Source: Streptococcus sp. 29892 (GTDB taxonomy: Bacteria; Bacillota; Bacilli; Lactobacillales; Streptococcaceae). From it: a stretch of DNA of 64,000 bases. A program made the translations under genes and the position numbers. The stretch lies in NCBI RefSeq assembly GCF_032594935.1, contig NZ_CP118734.1, positions 1,392,001-1,456,000 on the forward strand. Direction: 5' to 3'. The notes under the pieces were generated by a model. That model had not been told where the DNA came from. It saw nothing but the letters and a program-made list of their open reading frames with translations, and searched no databases. This document shows positions 56,329 through 64,000 of this stretch, in pieces; positions within the stretch are counted from its first letter, which is position 1; each line of letters opens with the position of its first letter.

Positions 56329-57114
56329 CTATTTTTTACCCAATTTTCTCGTCTTTTTGAGGGCGGCGGCGACTGCCTTGATAATGGCGTAACGGAAGCC
56401 TTCTTTTTCAAGAGCTACCACGCCTGCGATAGTCGAGCCTCCTGGCGAGGTCACTTCCTGTCGGAGCTGGGCTGGGTGCTTGTCGCTGTTCAAGACCATC
56501 TGGGCAGTTCCTGCCAGAGTTTGAGCCGCCAAAACTTTAGCATCTTGGGCCGTCAGCCCATTTTGCACACCGGCATCCGTCAAAGCCTCAATCATCTGAT
56601 AGACAAAGGCTGGTCCGCAGCCTGCGATAGCCGTCGCTGCGTCGATCAGGCTCTCTGGCACCTGCTGGACCTTGCCTGATTTTTCTAGGATTTGTTCCAA
56701 TAGCGGAGCGAGATTTTGATTGACCAAGCTGTAGGTCGTCATGCCTTGGCCGATAGCGACCGGTGTATTGGGCATGATGCGAATGAGGTGGTCTGCCGAT
56801 ACATATTCTGCCAGGCTGTCAAGGGTCACACCCGCTGCCATAGAAATCCAGATAGCTGAGGAATTCTGGCTGATCTGGTCCTGTAAGCCTGACAAGACTG
56901 ACTGAATCAGGTGAGGCTTGACCCCAAGGAAAATGACCTCGGCCTGCTCTGCTATTTCCCCATTAGAAAAAAGCTGACCGCCCAGCTGAGTTTGTAGAGC
57001 CTGGGCTTTTGCTGGGTTATGATTGCTGAGGAGGAGCTGGGTATCTGGCTGCTGACTGACTGCATAAGCCAATGCCGCTCCCATGTTGCCCAGTCCGATA
57101 AATCCAATCTTCAT
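56329..57114 (-). CDS. proC: Pyrroline-5-carboxylate reductase
   Basis: A 261-aa ProC, the NADPH-dependent last step of proline synthesis. The N-terminal IGFIGLGNMGAALAYA binds NADPH, RIMPNTPVAIGQGMT lies in the middle, and EVTSPGGSTIAGVVALE is the C-terminal signature (residues about 215-233). It lies 9 nt after proA, completing proB-proA-proC. Confidence 0.96.
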   Translation of the reverse strand: MKIGFIGLGNMGAALAYAVSQQPDTQLLLSNHNPAKAQALQTQLGGQLFSNGEIAEQAEVIFLGVKPHLIQSVLSGLQDQISQNSSAIWISMAAGVTLDSLAEYVSADHLIRIMPNTPVAIGQGMTTYSLVNQNLAPLLEQILEKSGKVQQVPESLIDAATAIAGCGPAFVYQMIEALTDAGVQNGLTAQDAKVLAAQTLAGTAQMVLNSDKHPAQLRQEVTSPGGSTIAGVVALEKEGFRYAIIKAVAAALKKTRKLGKK

Positions 57115-57123
57115 CTTGACCTC

Positions 57124-58362
57124 CTAACGAATGTGGCCGTCGCCTGTGATGATGTACTTGTAGGTGGTCATCTCACGCAAGCCCATAGGACCACGGGCAT
57201 GCATCTTCTGAGTGGAGATGCCCAACTCGCAGCCCAGACCGAACTCTCCACCGTCTGTGAAGCGGGTCGAGGCATTGACATAGACTGCCGCCGAGTCTAC
57301 GTAGAGCGTAAAGAGGTCTGCCGTCTGGCTGTTTTCCGTCACAATGGCCTCGCTGTGCCCTGTTGAATGCTGAGCGATGTGGCTGATAGCTTCTTCCACA
57401 CTTGAAACGACTTTAACAGCCAAGATAAAGTCCAGAAATTCCGTGTCAAAATCTTGGTCGCCTGCTGGTGTGGATTGGTTGAGGAGAGCCTGAGCCTTCT
57501 CGTCAGCCCGCAATTCTACCTGACCAGAAAGAGCTTCTTCCAAACGAGGTAGGAATTGGCTGGCAATTGCTTCATGAACCAGTAAAACCTCTGCCGAATT
57601 GCAGACAGATGGACGACTAGTCTTGGCATTGACCACAATCTGCAAGGCCTTGTCCAAGTCTGCATCCTTATCTACATAGACATGGCAGATGCCTGTGCCT
57701 GTTTCTATAACTGGCACTGTCGCATTTTCCACAACAGCTTGAATGAGCCCTGCACCACCGCGAGGCACCAAGAGGTCAATCTTGCCTTTTGCCGTCATCA
57801 ACTCTGTCGCAGAGGTTCGGCTGGTATCTTGGACTAGTTCGATGACCTTAGGTGATAGGCCAACTTCTTCCAAACCAGCTTTGAGGGCTGTGACAATAGC
57901 TTGAGCTGAATGAAAGGCTTCCTTTCCTCCACGCAAGATAACCGCATTACCACTCTTGATGGCCAAGGCTGCGGCGTCTGAAGTCACATTGGGACGGCTT
58001 TCGTAAATCATCCCCACCAAGCCAAAAGGAATAGACTTCTTACTAATCTTCAACCCGTCTGTCCGAGTGGATTCTTCCAAGACCAGCCCGACAGGATCTG
58101 GCAAGTCAATCAAGGCACGAATACCGTCTGCCATGGCTTCAATCCGCTCTATTGTCAGGAGTAATCTGTCCTGCATGACTTGGCTAATCTTGCCTTGGGC
58201 ATTTTCCATGTCGACGGCATTACCTGCTAGGATTTCCTCAGTTTGGGCAACCAACTGGTCTGCCATGGCTGATAGGGCCTGGTTTTTTTGTTCGGTTGTC
58301 GCTAGATTGATAGAGGCCTTATGGACCAATAAACTGTCTAATAATGCTTGTGTTGTTGTCAT
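57124..58362 (-). CDS. proA: Gamma-glutamyl phosphate reductase
   Basis: A 412-aa ProA. It reduces gamma-glutamyl phosphate to glutamate semialdehyde. It is an aldehyde-dehydrogenase-fold enzyme with the catalytic Cys in [26 protein letters not shown] and the C-terminal [29 protein letters not shown] region. The proB-proA spacer holds a 280-bp repeat element, so coupling with proB may be weaker than in other bacteria. Confidence 0.96.
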   Translation of the reverse strand: MTTTQALLDSLLVHKASINLATTEQKNQALSAMADQLVAQTEEILAGNAVDMENAQGKISQVMQDRLLLTIERIEAMADGIRALIDLPDPVGLVLEESTRTDGLKISKKSIPFGLVGMIYESRPNVTSDAAALAIKSGNAVILRGGKEAFHSAQAIVTALKAGLEEVGLSPKVIELVQDTSRTSATELMTAKGKIDLLVPRGGAGLIQAVVENATVPVIETGTGICHVYVDKDADLDKALQIVVNAKTSRPSVCNSAEVLLVHEAIASQFLPRLEEALSGQVELRADEKAQALLNQSTPAGDQDFDTEFLDFILAVKVVSSVEEAISHIAQHSTGHSEAIVTENSQTADLFTLYVDSAAVYVNASTRFTDGGEFGLGCELGISTQKMHARGPMGLREMTTYKYIITGDGHIR

Positions 58363-58372
58363 ATTTTTCTCC

Positions 58373-58654
58373 TATTTAGTCTTTCAGTTTGCTTTTAGTA
58401 CTTGCTCCAACATTCTAGGAATAGACTGTTGGAGGTCAGAAATAAAGCGAATGATGTTCGCACCAAAAGCTGCAGGCTGCTTGTACAGTCGAGTGACTGT
58501 ACAAGGTTGGAGATTGCACTTGCTAAGCAAGTTACTTCTACCAAGTACGGCAAAGCGAGTTCAAACAATCCGGTGGAGTGTTTGAAGTTGGAAATAAAGA
58601 AACGAAGTTTCCTCATGCGTCTAAGTAATAAAAGATAAACTGAACGACTATAAG
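58373..58654. repeat. Dispersed intergenic repeat, long copy between proB and proA
   Basis: Terminal inverted repeats (58373-58402 and 58624-58654) enclose about 220 bp made of hairpin modules. One is CTCCAACATTCTA/TAGACTGTTGGAG, another GTACAGTC/GACTGTAC, and others ACTTGC/GCAAGT within a GGTTGGAGAT...TTCTACC frame and AACTTCG-type mini-stems. The right end overlaps proB by 7 nt and supplies its stop codon. The left half is repeated at 20989-21112 and the ends at 56170-56279. Confidence 0.75.
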
Positions 58655-59724
58655 CTAACCCAATCGTTGCGGTGAATAAACACACCTTCCGCTCTGCCAT
58701 TTGCCAACTGGTCCTGCAAGTCCCGGGACGAGAGTTTAACCCGCCCTTTACCAATCAAACGGTGGTCTGCTTGACTGTAAACTTCCACGACCTGTCCTAC
58801 TTCAAAGTCGCCTTCTAGGGCTTTGACACCAGCAGCTAACAAACTGCGTCCTTGGTGCAACATGGCATCAACCGCACCAGCATCCACCTCAACTGCTGCA
58901 TCTGTCCGAGCATAGAAAGCCATCCACTGCTTGCGTTGGTTCATGGCGTGGTCATCAGCTAAAAAGAGGGTGCCACGATTGGCTTGGGTGACGGCTTGTA
59001 AAAGGGCCGTATCCTCCTTGGACGAGCAGATAAAGACAGGTACGCCCGATTTGGTCGCAATCTGCGCCGCCTGTAATTTGGTAGTCATGCCGCCCGTTCC
59101 GTTGGACGTTCCTGCTCCTGCTGCCATGGCAAATAAGTCTTCCGTAATTTCCTTAATCTCTGGCAAATGTTTGGCGTTGGGATCGCTGTTAGGATTGGCC
59201 GTGTAAAGTCCGTCCACATCCGTCAAGAGCACCAAGAGGTCTGCTTTCAAGAGAGAAGCCACTTGGGCAGATAAAGTATCATTGTCCCCCACCTTAATCT
59301 CCTCAATAGCAATGGTGTCATTTTCATTGATAATAGGAATAGCACGCTGTTTGAGCAAGACCTGCAAGGCCTGAGAGGCATTCTGATAGCGTCTGGCATC
59401 CGCAAAATCATCCTGGGTCAACAAAATCTGAGCTGACACAATCCCGTCTTTCATCAGGTTCTGTGTATATTCCTCAATCAGCAAGCCCTGACCAACGGCC
59501 GCAGAAGCCTGTTTCTCCGCAATCTTGGTCGGTCGTTTGTCAAATCCCAATCTCCGAAAACCAGCAGCAATGGACCCCGAAGTCACCAACACAATCTGGT
59601 AACCCTTCTGATGCAACTGAGCTAGCTGATTGGTAATCCGAGCAATCTTAATGCGGTCCAAACTGCCATTTTCTTGGGTCAGAGAGCTGGTTCCTACCTT
59701 AAATACAATCGTTTTTTCTGTCAT
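58648..59724 (-). CDS. proB: Glutamate 5-kinase
   Basis: A 358-aa ProB, first step of proline synthesis and target of proline feedback. It has an amino-acid-kinase domain ([51 protein letters not shown]) and a C-terminal PUA domain. Its TAG stop lies within the terminal repeat of the downstream element. Transcribed from an extended -10 promoter upstream. No T-box or other leader structure was seen. Confidence 0.95.
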   Translation of the reverse strand: MTEKTIVFKVGTSSLTQENGSLDRIKIARITNQLAQLHQKGYQIVLVTSGSIAAGFRRLGFDKRPTKIAEKQASAAVGQGLLIEEYTQNLMKDGIVSAQILLTQDDFADARRYQNASQALQVLLKQRAIPIINENDTIAIEEIKVGDNDTLSAQVASLLKADLLVLLTDVDGLYTANPNSDPNAKHLPEIKEITEDLFAMAAGAGTSNGTGGMTTKLQAAQIATKSGVPVFICSSKEDTALLQAVTQANRGTLFLADDHAMNQRKQWMAFYARTDAAVEVDAGAVDAMLHQGRSLLAAGVKALEGDFEVGQVVEVYSQADHRLIGKGRVKLSSRDLQDQLANGRAEGVFIHRNDWVSL

Positions 59725-59756
59725 AATCTCTTCTCACAAAAACTAATATTTGGAAA

Positions 59757-59765
59757 ATTATACCA
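59757..59765 (-). promoter_or_regulatory. Extended -10 promoter of proB
   Basis: On the minus strand TGGTATAAT (59757-59765) lies about 33 nt before the proB ATG; the -35 is poor. Confidence 0.55.
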
Positions 59766-59864
59766 TATTTTAATCATAAATAAAATCACTGGTATGTAGT
59801 ATGGAGCAAAGGAAATCATTCCTAATGAAGAGGAGCTTGACAAAATGTAATATTTTCAAACACT

Positions 59865-59891
59865 AAAAGAAAAGGAAGCCTTGTTGCTCCC
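59865..59891 (-). terminator. Terminator of dinG
   Basis: On the minus strand GGGAGC/GCTTCC (59886-59891 / 59874-59879, one G-T pair) is followed by TTTTCTTTT, immediately after the dinG stop codon. Confidence 0.7.
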
Positions 59892-62357
59892 TTATACTTC
59901 TTCAAAAAAATCCTGAACGAGCCCTTCTATTTCCTTCTCATTCATGCTTAAAACTTGATACTCTTTCTCAAAGAAGGAAAGAACTTGTTGTCCATATCGC
60001 TTGGTATGAATGCGAGGATCCAATACTAAGACCACAGAATCTTGTTTGTCATGCCGATTGGTACGTCCGATGGCCTGTTTTAATTTGATCATCATCATGG
60101 GCAGGCTGTAATCGTAAAATGGATTCTTGCCTTCTTCACGCAGATGGTGATTGATTTTCTGGACAAAACGGTCCTTGGGATTGTCGAATGGCAGTCTTGT
60201 AATGACCTGGATCAATTGGTCCTGGCTGGCAAAGTCAACTCCCTCCCAGAATACACCTGTGCCCAGTAAAATCTGACATTCACCCCGTTCAAATTTGCGT
60301 TTTAGGGTCATTTCCTGTCCATGCTTATGTTGGGCTAGGTGAGGAATGTTATTGTCTTCTAGTAAATCCGACACTTGTAAAAGCAGGGAAATAGAGGTGA
60401 ATAAGACCAAAATCGGTCTGCCCAGCTCTGCTATTTTCCCTAAGGAATGCACCAAATAGGCAGCGTGCTCTTCCTTGGAACCAGCCAGGATATCAGGGAG
60501 ATTGGTCGGAAAGAGTAGCTGTTGGTTGGTCACTGCTTGTGTAGGGAGCAAGTCCATGGTGACCCGCTCAAAGCCCAGTAGATTGGCCAGACTGACCTTC
60601 TTGCTGATGGTCAAGGTGGCGCTGATACAGAAAATCTTGGTGTCTGGCAGGTAAGTAGCCACATTCAAGAGGCTGTCCTTGGAACCCCGCAAATAAGCAA
60701 TCCGCTTGTCCTCAAGATACTTTTCTTCCAGCCAAAAACTGTCATAATAGTCTAGGAGTTGAGCCAGGTCCTGCAAGTCAATGTCCTGTAATTCAGCTAA
60801 ATTCTGCTTGAGTTGACCTAAGTCTTCTTTTGCTATTTCCCTTTGACCATACTGGCGAAAACGATTCAAGAGGTGGTTGAGCTCAAATTGACAGGACTCA
60901 TAGAGACGTTGGTCTAGAACCTTATCCGCCCTATCTTTTTTACTCTGCAATATTTGTAATAGAGCTGTAAGTTCCTGAGAGTCCATCGCCAGATTTTCGG
61001 CAGCCAAGAGGAATTTCTGAGCCTCATCAATGACCACCAAACGATTGTCCATCAGAGGATCTTGATCCTTGAGGTGACTGAGGAAATAGGCATGATTGGT
61101 AATGAGAACCCTGCTGGATAGGGCTTGCTGATTCAAACCTTGCCAAAAATCCCAACCCCAGAAAAGACTGGTAGGCTCCAAGTTTCCGTCATGAGCAATC
61201 TCGTCAAAGTAGGCTTGGTAGCGTTGTTTCTGCTTGAGCTCGTCCAAATCACCTGTTGTAGTTTCTGTCAGCCAGACAAGGACCTGCATCTTAAATTGAT
61301 TGACCAAGCGGTTATCATCTTGACGCTGCAAGGTTTTCCAAAAACTATCCAATTTGATAAAATGCTTGGGCGACTTGAGGGAAGCCATGGAAATATGGAA
61401 AATCTCTCTCAGCTTACTCCCCTCTTTTTCCATAATCTGCTCTTGAAGAAGCTTGGTCGGCACCGTCACCAAGAGAGGCTTTTCTGACCTGGCAAGCAAG
61501 GGCAGCAGATAACCGTAGGTCTTGCCCAAGCCTGCCTGAGCCTGTATAAAATGCACTTGTTCCACATCAGCCAATCGTTTTTCAACCACTTGAGCAAAGG
61601 CCGTTTGTTTTTTACGTTCGTGTAGACCTAGAAGGGCAATATTGGTCGCAAAATCTTCTGACAGATGATAGGCTGGCTGGGCTTTGACTGGCTTTCTCAA
61701 AACCAAGCCGTGAACACTTTCTAAACTGGTCGAAATCGTTTCTTCTAGGTATGGCACCAGTTCATCAATGACCAGACGGGATTCAAAGAGCAGATTATCC
61801 GCCAAATCAAGAATTTTATCAACAACAGTTCGAGGCAAACTCTTGATTTTCTCTTGAATTTTGATAAGAAGTCGAGCCGTTGCCAGTGCATCTGAAATAG
61901 CCGTGTGTGCCTGGTCCAACCCCAAGTCCAAATGCTCTGCTAGATTGCCCAGACTGTATTTATCAAATGTCGGGAAAAATAATTGTGCCAATTCCACCGT
62001 ATCCACGCGCGGTGTCAGCAGTTCATAGCCTTCGAAGAAAAGAGCTTCTGCCAAGAGATTGGCATCAAATTTGACATTATGGGCTACAAAAATGGCATCT
62101 CCAATCATGTCATAAATTCTTCCAGCTACCTGACCAAAATCAGGAGCCTGTTCCAACTGCTGGTCTGTGATGCCCGTCAGATTTTTAATATGGTCATCAA
62201 GTAGCTCGTAGGGATTGATGTCCGTCGCATAGCTGTCAATAATTTCTCCGTTTTCAACCAGAACAATCCCGATTTGAATAATTTTTGCATCGGCACCTGT
62301 ACCTGTTGCTTCCAAATCGACAACGGCATACCGATTGCTTGTTCGCGTATCTTTCAT
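59892..62357 (-). CDS. dinG: Bifunctional DnaQ-type exonuclease/ATP-dependent helicase DinG
   Basis: An 821-aa protein. Residues about 10-170 are a DEDDh 3'-5' exonuclease (VVDLEATGTGADAKIIQIG, FVAHNVKFDANLL, HTAISDALATARLL). The rest is an XPD/DinG-like SF2 helicase with Walker A QAGLGKTYGYL, DEAQKF box, VLFTSISLL and motif VI QAIGRTNRHDKQDS. The Fe-S cysteines of E. coli DinG are not evident, as in other Gram-positive versions. An ATG 9 nt upstream is possible, but it overlaps the -10 box; the ATG at 62357 lies 7 nt after the -10, leaving no leader. Confidence 0.92.
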   Translation of the reverse strand: MKDTRTSNRYAVVDLEATGTGADAKIIQIGIVLVENGEIIDSYATDINPYELLDDHIKNLTGITDQQLEQAPDFGQVAGRIYDMIGDAIFVAHNVKFDANLLAEALFFEGYELLTPRVDTVELAQLFFPTFDKYSLGNLAEHLDLGLDQAHTAISDALATARLLIKIQEKIKSLPRTVVDKILDLADNLLFESRLVIDELVPYLEETISTSLESVHGLVLRKPVKAQPAYHLSEDFATNIALLGLHERKKQTAFAQVVEKRLADVEQVHFIQAQAGLGKTYGYLLPLLARSEKPLLVTVPTKLLQEQIMEKEGSKLREIFHISMASLKSPKHFIKLDSFWKTLQRQDDNRLVNQFKMQVLVWLTETTTGDLDELKQKQRYQAYFDEIAHDGNLEPTSLFWGWDFWQGLNQQALSSRVLITNHAYFLSHLKDQDPLMDNRLVVIDEAQKFLLAAENLAMDSQELTALLQILQSKKDRADKVLDQRLYESCQFELNHLLNRFRQYGQREIAKEDLGQLKQNLAELQDIDLQDLAQLLDYYDSFWLEEKYLEDKRIAYLRGSKDSLLNVATYLPDTKIFCISATLTISKKVSLANLLGFERVTMDLLPTQAVTNQQLLFPTNLPDILAGSKEEHAAYLVHSLGKIAELGRPILVLFTSISLLLQVSDLLEDNNIPHLAQHKHGQEMTLKRKFERGECQILLGTGVFWEGVDFASQDQLIQVITRLPFDNPKDRFVQKINHHLREEGKNPFYDYSLPMMMIKLKQAIGRTNRHDKQDSVVLVLDPRIHTKRYGQQVLSFFEKEYQVLSMNEKEIEGLVQDFFEEV

Positions 62358-62364
62358 ACTGTTC

Positions 62365-62373
62365 ATTATAGCA
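62365..62373 (-). promoter_or_regulatory. Extended -10 promoter of dinG, giving a probable leaderless mRNA
   Basis: On the minus strand TGCTATAAT (62365-62373) is followed after 7 nt by the ATG at 62357. No Shine-Dalgarno is seen before either possible start. Confidence 0.5.
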
Positions 62374-62402
62374 CAATCGACCGTCAGGAAAAAGCCTCAA
62401 AC

Positions 62403-62430
62403 AAAATCCATGAAGTCACTGGATTTTTTT
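62403..62430 (+). other. Terminator-like hairpin between dinG and the MBL gene
   Basis: AAAATCCA/TGGATTTT arms with a 9-nt loop and a run of seven T's on the plus strand precede the MBL-fold gene. No plus-strand gene lies upstream, so it may stop antisense transcription through dinG or attenuate the MBL gene. Confidence 0.45.
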
Positions 62431-62474
62431 GTTAGACTACTTATATAAAAACCGTTTCTGTGAGGAGAAATATG

Positions 62475-63110
62475 ATGATTATCCACAAATCTGTCAACCC
62501 TGTTGCCTTTCAAAATACCTACTATATTGAAAATGATAGCCACCTGCTTGTCGTTGACCCAGGAAGCGACTGGGCTAAAATCCAAGCCACTATTGAAAAA
62601 ATTGGTAAACCAATTGCGGCCATTCTCTTGACCCACACCCATTACGATCATATTATGAGTTTGGACATCCTGCGTGAGACCTACAATTTCCCGCCTGTCT
62701 ATGTGGCTGAAAGCGAGGCTAGCTGGCTCTACACACCAGAGATGAATCTATCAGGTCTACCTCGTCATGATGATATGGAAAATGTGGTCTGCCGACCTGC
62801 TGAAAACATCTTCCAATACCAAGAAGACTATCAGTTTGACGGTTTCCATTTCAAGGTTGTGCCAACACCGGGCCACTCCATCGGTGGTGTATCCTTTATC
62901 TTTCCAGAAGCGGAAGCCGTTGTCACTGGAGATGCTCTATTCCGTGAAACGATTGGACGCACAGACCTACCAACCAGCAACTTTGATGACTTGATTGCGG
63001 GTATCCGAGAACACATCTTCACCCTGCCAAACCACTACACCGTCCATCCTGGACATGGTCAAAATACCAGCGTTGGACACGAAAAAAACTTCAATCCATT
63101 TTTTAGATGA
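62475..63110 (+). CDS. MBL-fold metallo-hydrolase (glyoxalase II-like)
   Basis: A 211-aa metallo-beta-lactamase-fold hydrolase. The metal site THTHYDHIMSLD, VVPTPGHSIGGV, VVTGDALFRETIGRTDL and VHPGHGQNT are all present. It belongs to the short YcbL/glyoxalase-II-like group whose substrates may be thioesters such as lactoyl-glutathione; the substrate here is unknown. ATG at 62475 with AGGAG 7 nt upstream is preferred over the ATG 3 nt earlier and over an upstream GTG. Confidence 0.88.
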   Translation: MIIHKSVNPVAFQNTYYIENDSHLLVVDPGSDWAKIQATIEKIGKPIAAILLTHTHYDHIMSLDILRETYNFPPVYVAESEASWLYTPEMNLSGLPRHDDMENVVCRPAENIFQYQEDYQFDGFHFKVVPTPGHSIGGVSFIFPEAEAVVTGDALFRETIGRTDLPTSNFDDLIAGIREHIFTLPNHYTVHPGHGQNTSVGHEKNFNPFFR

Positions 63111-63114
63111 CAAG

Positions 63115-63155
63115 AAAACCTGCCTAGTTCAGATTAAACCAGGCAGGTTTTAATT
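63115..63155. terminator. Bidirectional terminator between the MBL gene and pepO
   Basis: A perfect 11-bp stem AAAACCTGCCT/AGGCAGGTTTT (63115-63125 / 63141-63151) with a 15-nt loop lies between convergent genes. Confidence 0.85.
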
Positions 63156-64000
63156 TACCACATAACCAGTCTCTCTTCGGGTGCCCTATACATTGGGTCA
63201 CCTTCTTGAATATGGTAGACTTTATAAAAATCATCCATTTGCTGTAATTGGAGATTGACCCGAAATTCCTCAGGAGAATGTGTGTCTACCTGAAGTTGAT
63301 AACGGCCATAATCAACCGCAACCATTTCTCGACGGCTACGGGCATAGTGCTCAAAAAATTCTTTTAGATTAGCTGACGGTTCTTCTTCTTTGAGCGTAGC
63401 CAAGGCAATCTGTATTCCTCCCAAATCCGCAAGATTTTCAGACAAGGTTAAATGACCATCTACTCTACCACCATAAACTTCCAGACCATCAAACAAGTCT
63501 ACTAGGGCTTGATTTTTTTCTTCAAACGCTAGTCTATCTCGCTCTGTCCACCAGTCTTTTAGACTACCAGTCTCATCAAAATTTGCTCCTGTGGCATCAA
63601 AGGCATGAACAAACTCATGAGCGATAATTTTGCCAATCCCACCATAATTCTCGGCTACAGATTGATTTTTGTCATAATAGGGAGCTTGTAAAATAGCCGC
63701 CGGAATATAAATAGCATTCTGACTAGGAGCGTAGGCGGCTGTTACTTCACTTGCCGATACATTGCTAGCCCAAGTTTGTCTATCTATTGGCTGACTATAA
63801 CGCTCGAAAACTCCTGTTCTAGCTTGAATCGTAATAGCCAAAACATTTTCAATATAAGACAAGTCTTCACGCACCTTTAATGACTTGGTCCAGTCGCTCA
63901 ACTCCCTTGGATAACCGATATGATAAGTGATATTTTCTAATTTTTTAATTGCGGCTTGCTTGGTGGTTTGACTGAGCCAATCATTGGCTAGAATCCTTTC
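63155..64000 (-). CDS. pepO: M13-family neutral endopeptidase PepO, 3' part (partial)
   Basis: The frame is open from the window edge at 64000 to the stop at 63155, giving the last 281 residues of a protein that is normally about 630. The zinc site AHEFVHAFD (HExxH), the third ligand in LSENLADLGG and the substrate-binding NAIYIPAAILQAPYYD are typical of neprilysin-type PepO. The family usually ends in a Trp, and so does this one (VMW). In streptococci PepO is cytosolic or surface-found and can bind host plasminogen; the location cannot be judged from this fragment. Confidence 0.9.
   Translation of the reverse strand, partial: ERILANDWLSQTTKQAAIKKLENITYHIGYPRELSDWTKSLKVREDLSYIENVLAITIQARTGVFERYSQPIDRQTWASNVSASEVTAAYAPSQNAIYIPAAILQAPYYDKNQSVAENYGGIGKIIAHEFVHAFDATGANFDETGSLKDWWTERDRLAFEEKNQALVDLFDGLEVYGGRVDGHLTLSENLADLGGIQIALATLKEEEPSANLKEFFEHYARSRREMVAVDYGRYQLQVDTHSPEEFRVNLQLQQMDDFYKVYHIQEGDPMYRAPEERLVMW

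Noticed and set aside
59725..59891. T-box or other amino-acid riboswitch before proB
   Set aside because: No T-box sequence or terminator/antiterminator pair is visible; only an extended -10 promoter was found. The asnS unit also lacks one.
1..64000. CRISPR arrays, rRNA, tRNA genes or an intact insertion sequence
   Set aside because: No regularly spaced direct repeats, no rRNA-like sequence, no cloverleaf with a CCA-type acceptor end, and no intact transposase frame were seen by eye.

Overview
The window looks like a stretch of a Streptococcus suis chromosome. The evidence is gene order rather than a database search. The capsule locus begins degV (orfZ) - MocR regulator (orfY) - yaaA (orfX) - cpsA/wzg-wzd-wze-wzh, an arcABCD system is flanked by flpS and argR, BOX-type repeats are present, and base composition is low-GC Firmicute. 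No rRNA, tRNA or CRISPR array was seen, and no intact insertion sequence.

Layout. (1) 1-4.45 kb, plus strand: the 3' end of murE, then a four-gene iron-siderophore/heme ABC transporter (fhuCDBG-like). (2) 4.45-9.65 kb: glutathione peroxidase, rsuA, a glutathionyl-hydroquinone reductase, nagB with two NagR-type operators on a near-consensus promoter, a small membrane ORF, queA and argR. (3) 9.7-17.3 kb, minus strand: arginine deiminase pathway arcA-arcB-arcC-arcD-arcT, preceded by the Crp/Fnr regulator flpS, with a cre site upstream of arcA and a BOX repeat plus terminator-like hairpin between arcB and arcC. (4) 17.6-24.7 kb: ridA-rapZ-yvcK-whiA, then a DUF5590 gene-aspC-asnS, and a divergent marR.

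(5) 24.85-52.3 kb, minus strand: the capsule (cps) locus. It is transcribed from wzg at 52.3 kb. In transcription order it holds wzg, wzd, wze, wzh, a membrane UDP-HexNAc 4,6-dehydratase, a decayed Fic gene, the initiating sugar-phosphate transferase, a sugar-nucleotide reductase/epimerase, a GT2, a GT4, Wzy, Wzx, a sulfotransferase-like gene, a MITE-like element and another GT4. Then come a fused cytidylyltransferase-choline kinase, licB, licC, a decayed GNAT gene, a UDP-glucose dehydrogenase fused to an N-terminal XRE helix-turn-helix, an Rpn-family nuclease pseudogene, and two diverged copies of glf. The glf copies bracket a 4-TM protein and a Panacea-domain toxin-antitoxin-like pair. The gene content predicts a capsule containing UDP-GlcA- and UDP-Galf-derived sugars and probably an N-acetyl-6-deoxyhexosamine at the reducing end. 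Phosphocholine and possibly sulfate decorations are also predicted. No licD transferase gene is visible.

(6) 52.4-64 kb: yaaA, the MocR-type regulator, degV and a divergent short TetR, proC-proA-proB interrupted by dispersed repeats, dinG, an MBL-fold hydrolase and the 3' end of pepO.

The points most worth a second look are the HTH-Ugd fusion with palindromes over its own promoter, the CDP-choline genes without LicD next to a sulfotransferase-like gene, and the Panacea module between glf paralogs. A set of four genes whose -10 boxes lie only 6-7 nt from the start codon (candidate leaderless mRNAs) and several small elements and gene remnants too short or broken for ordinary ORF calling are also worth checking.
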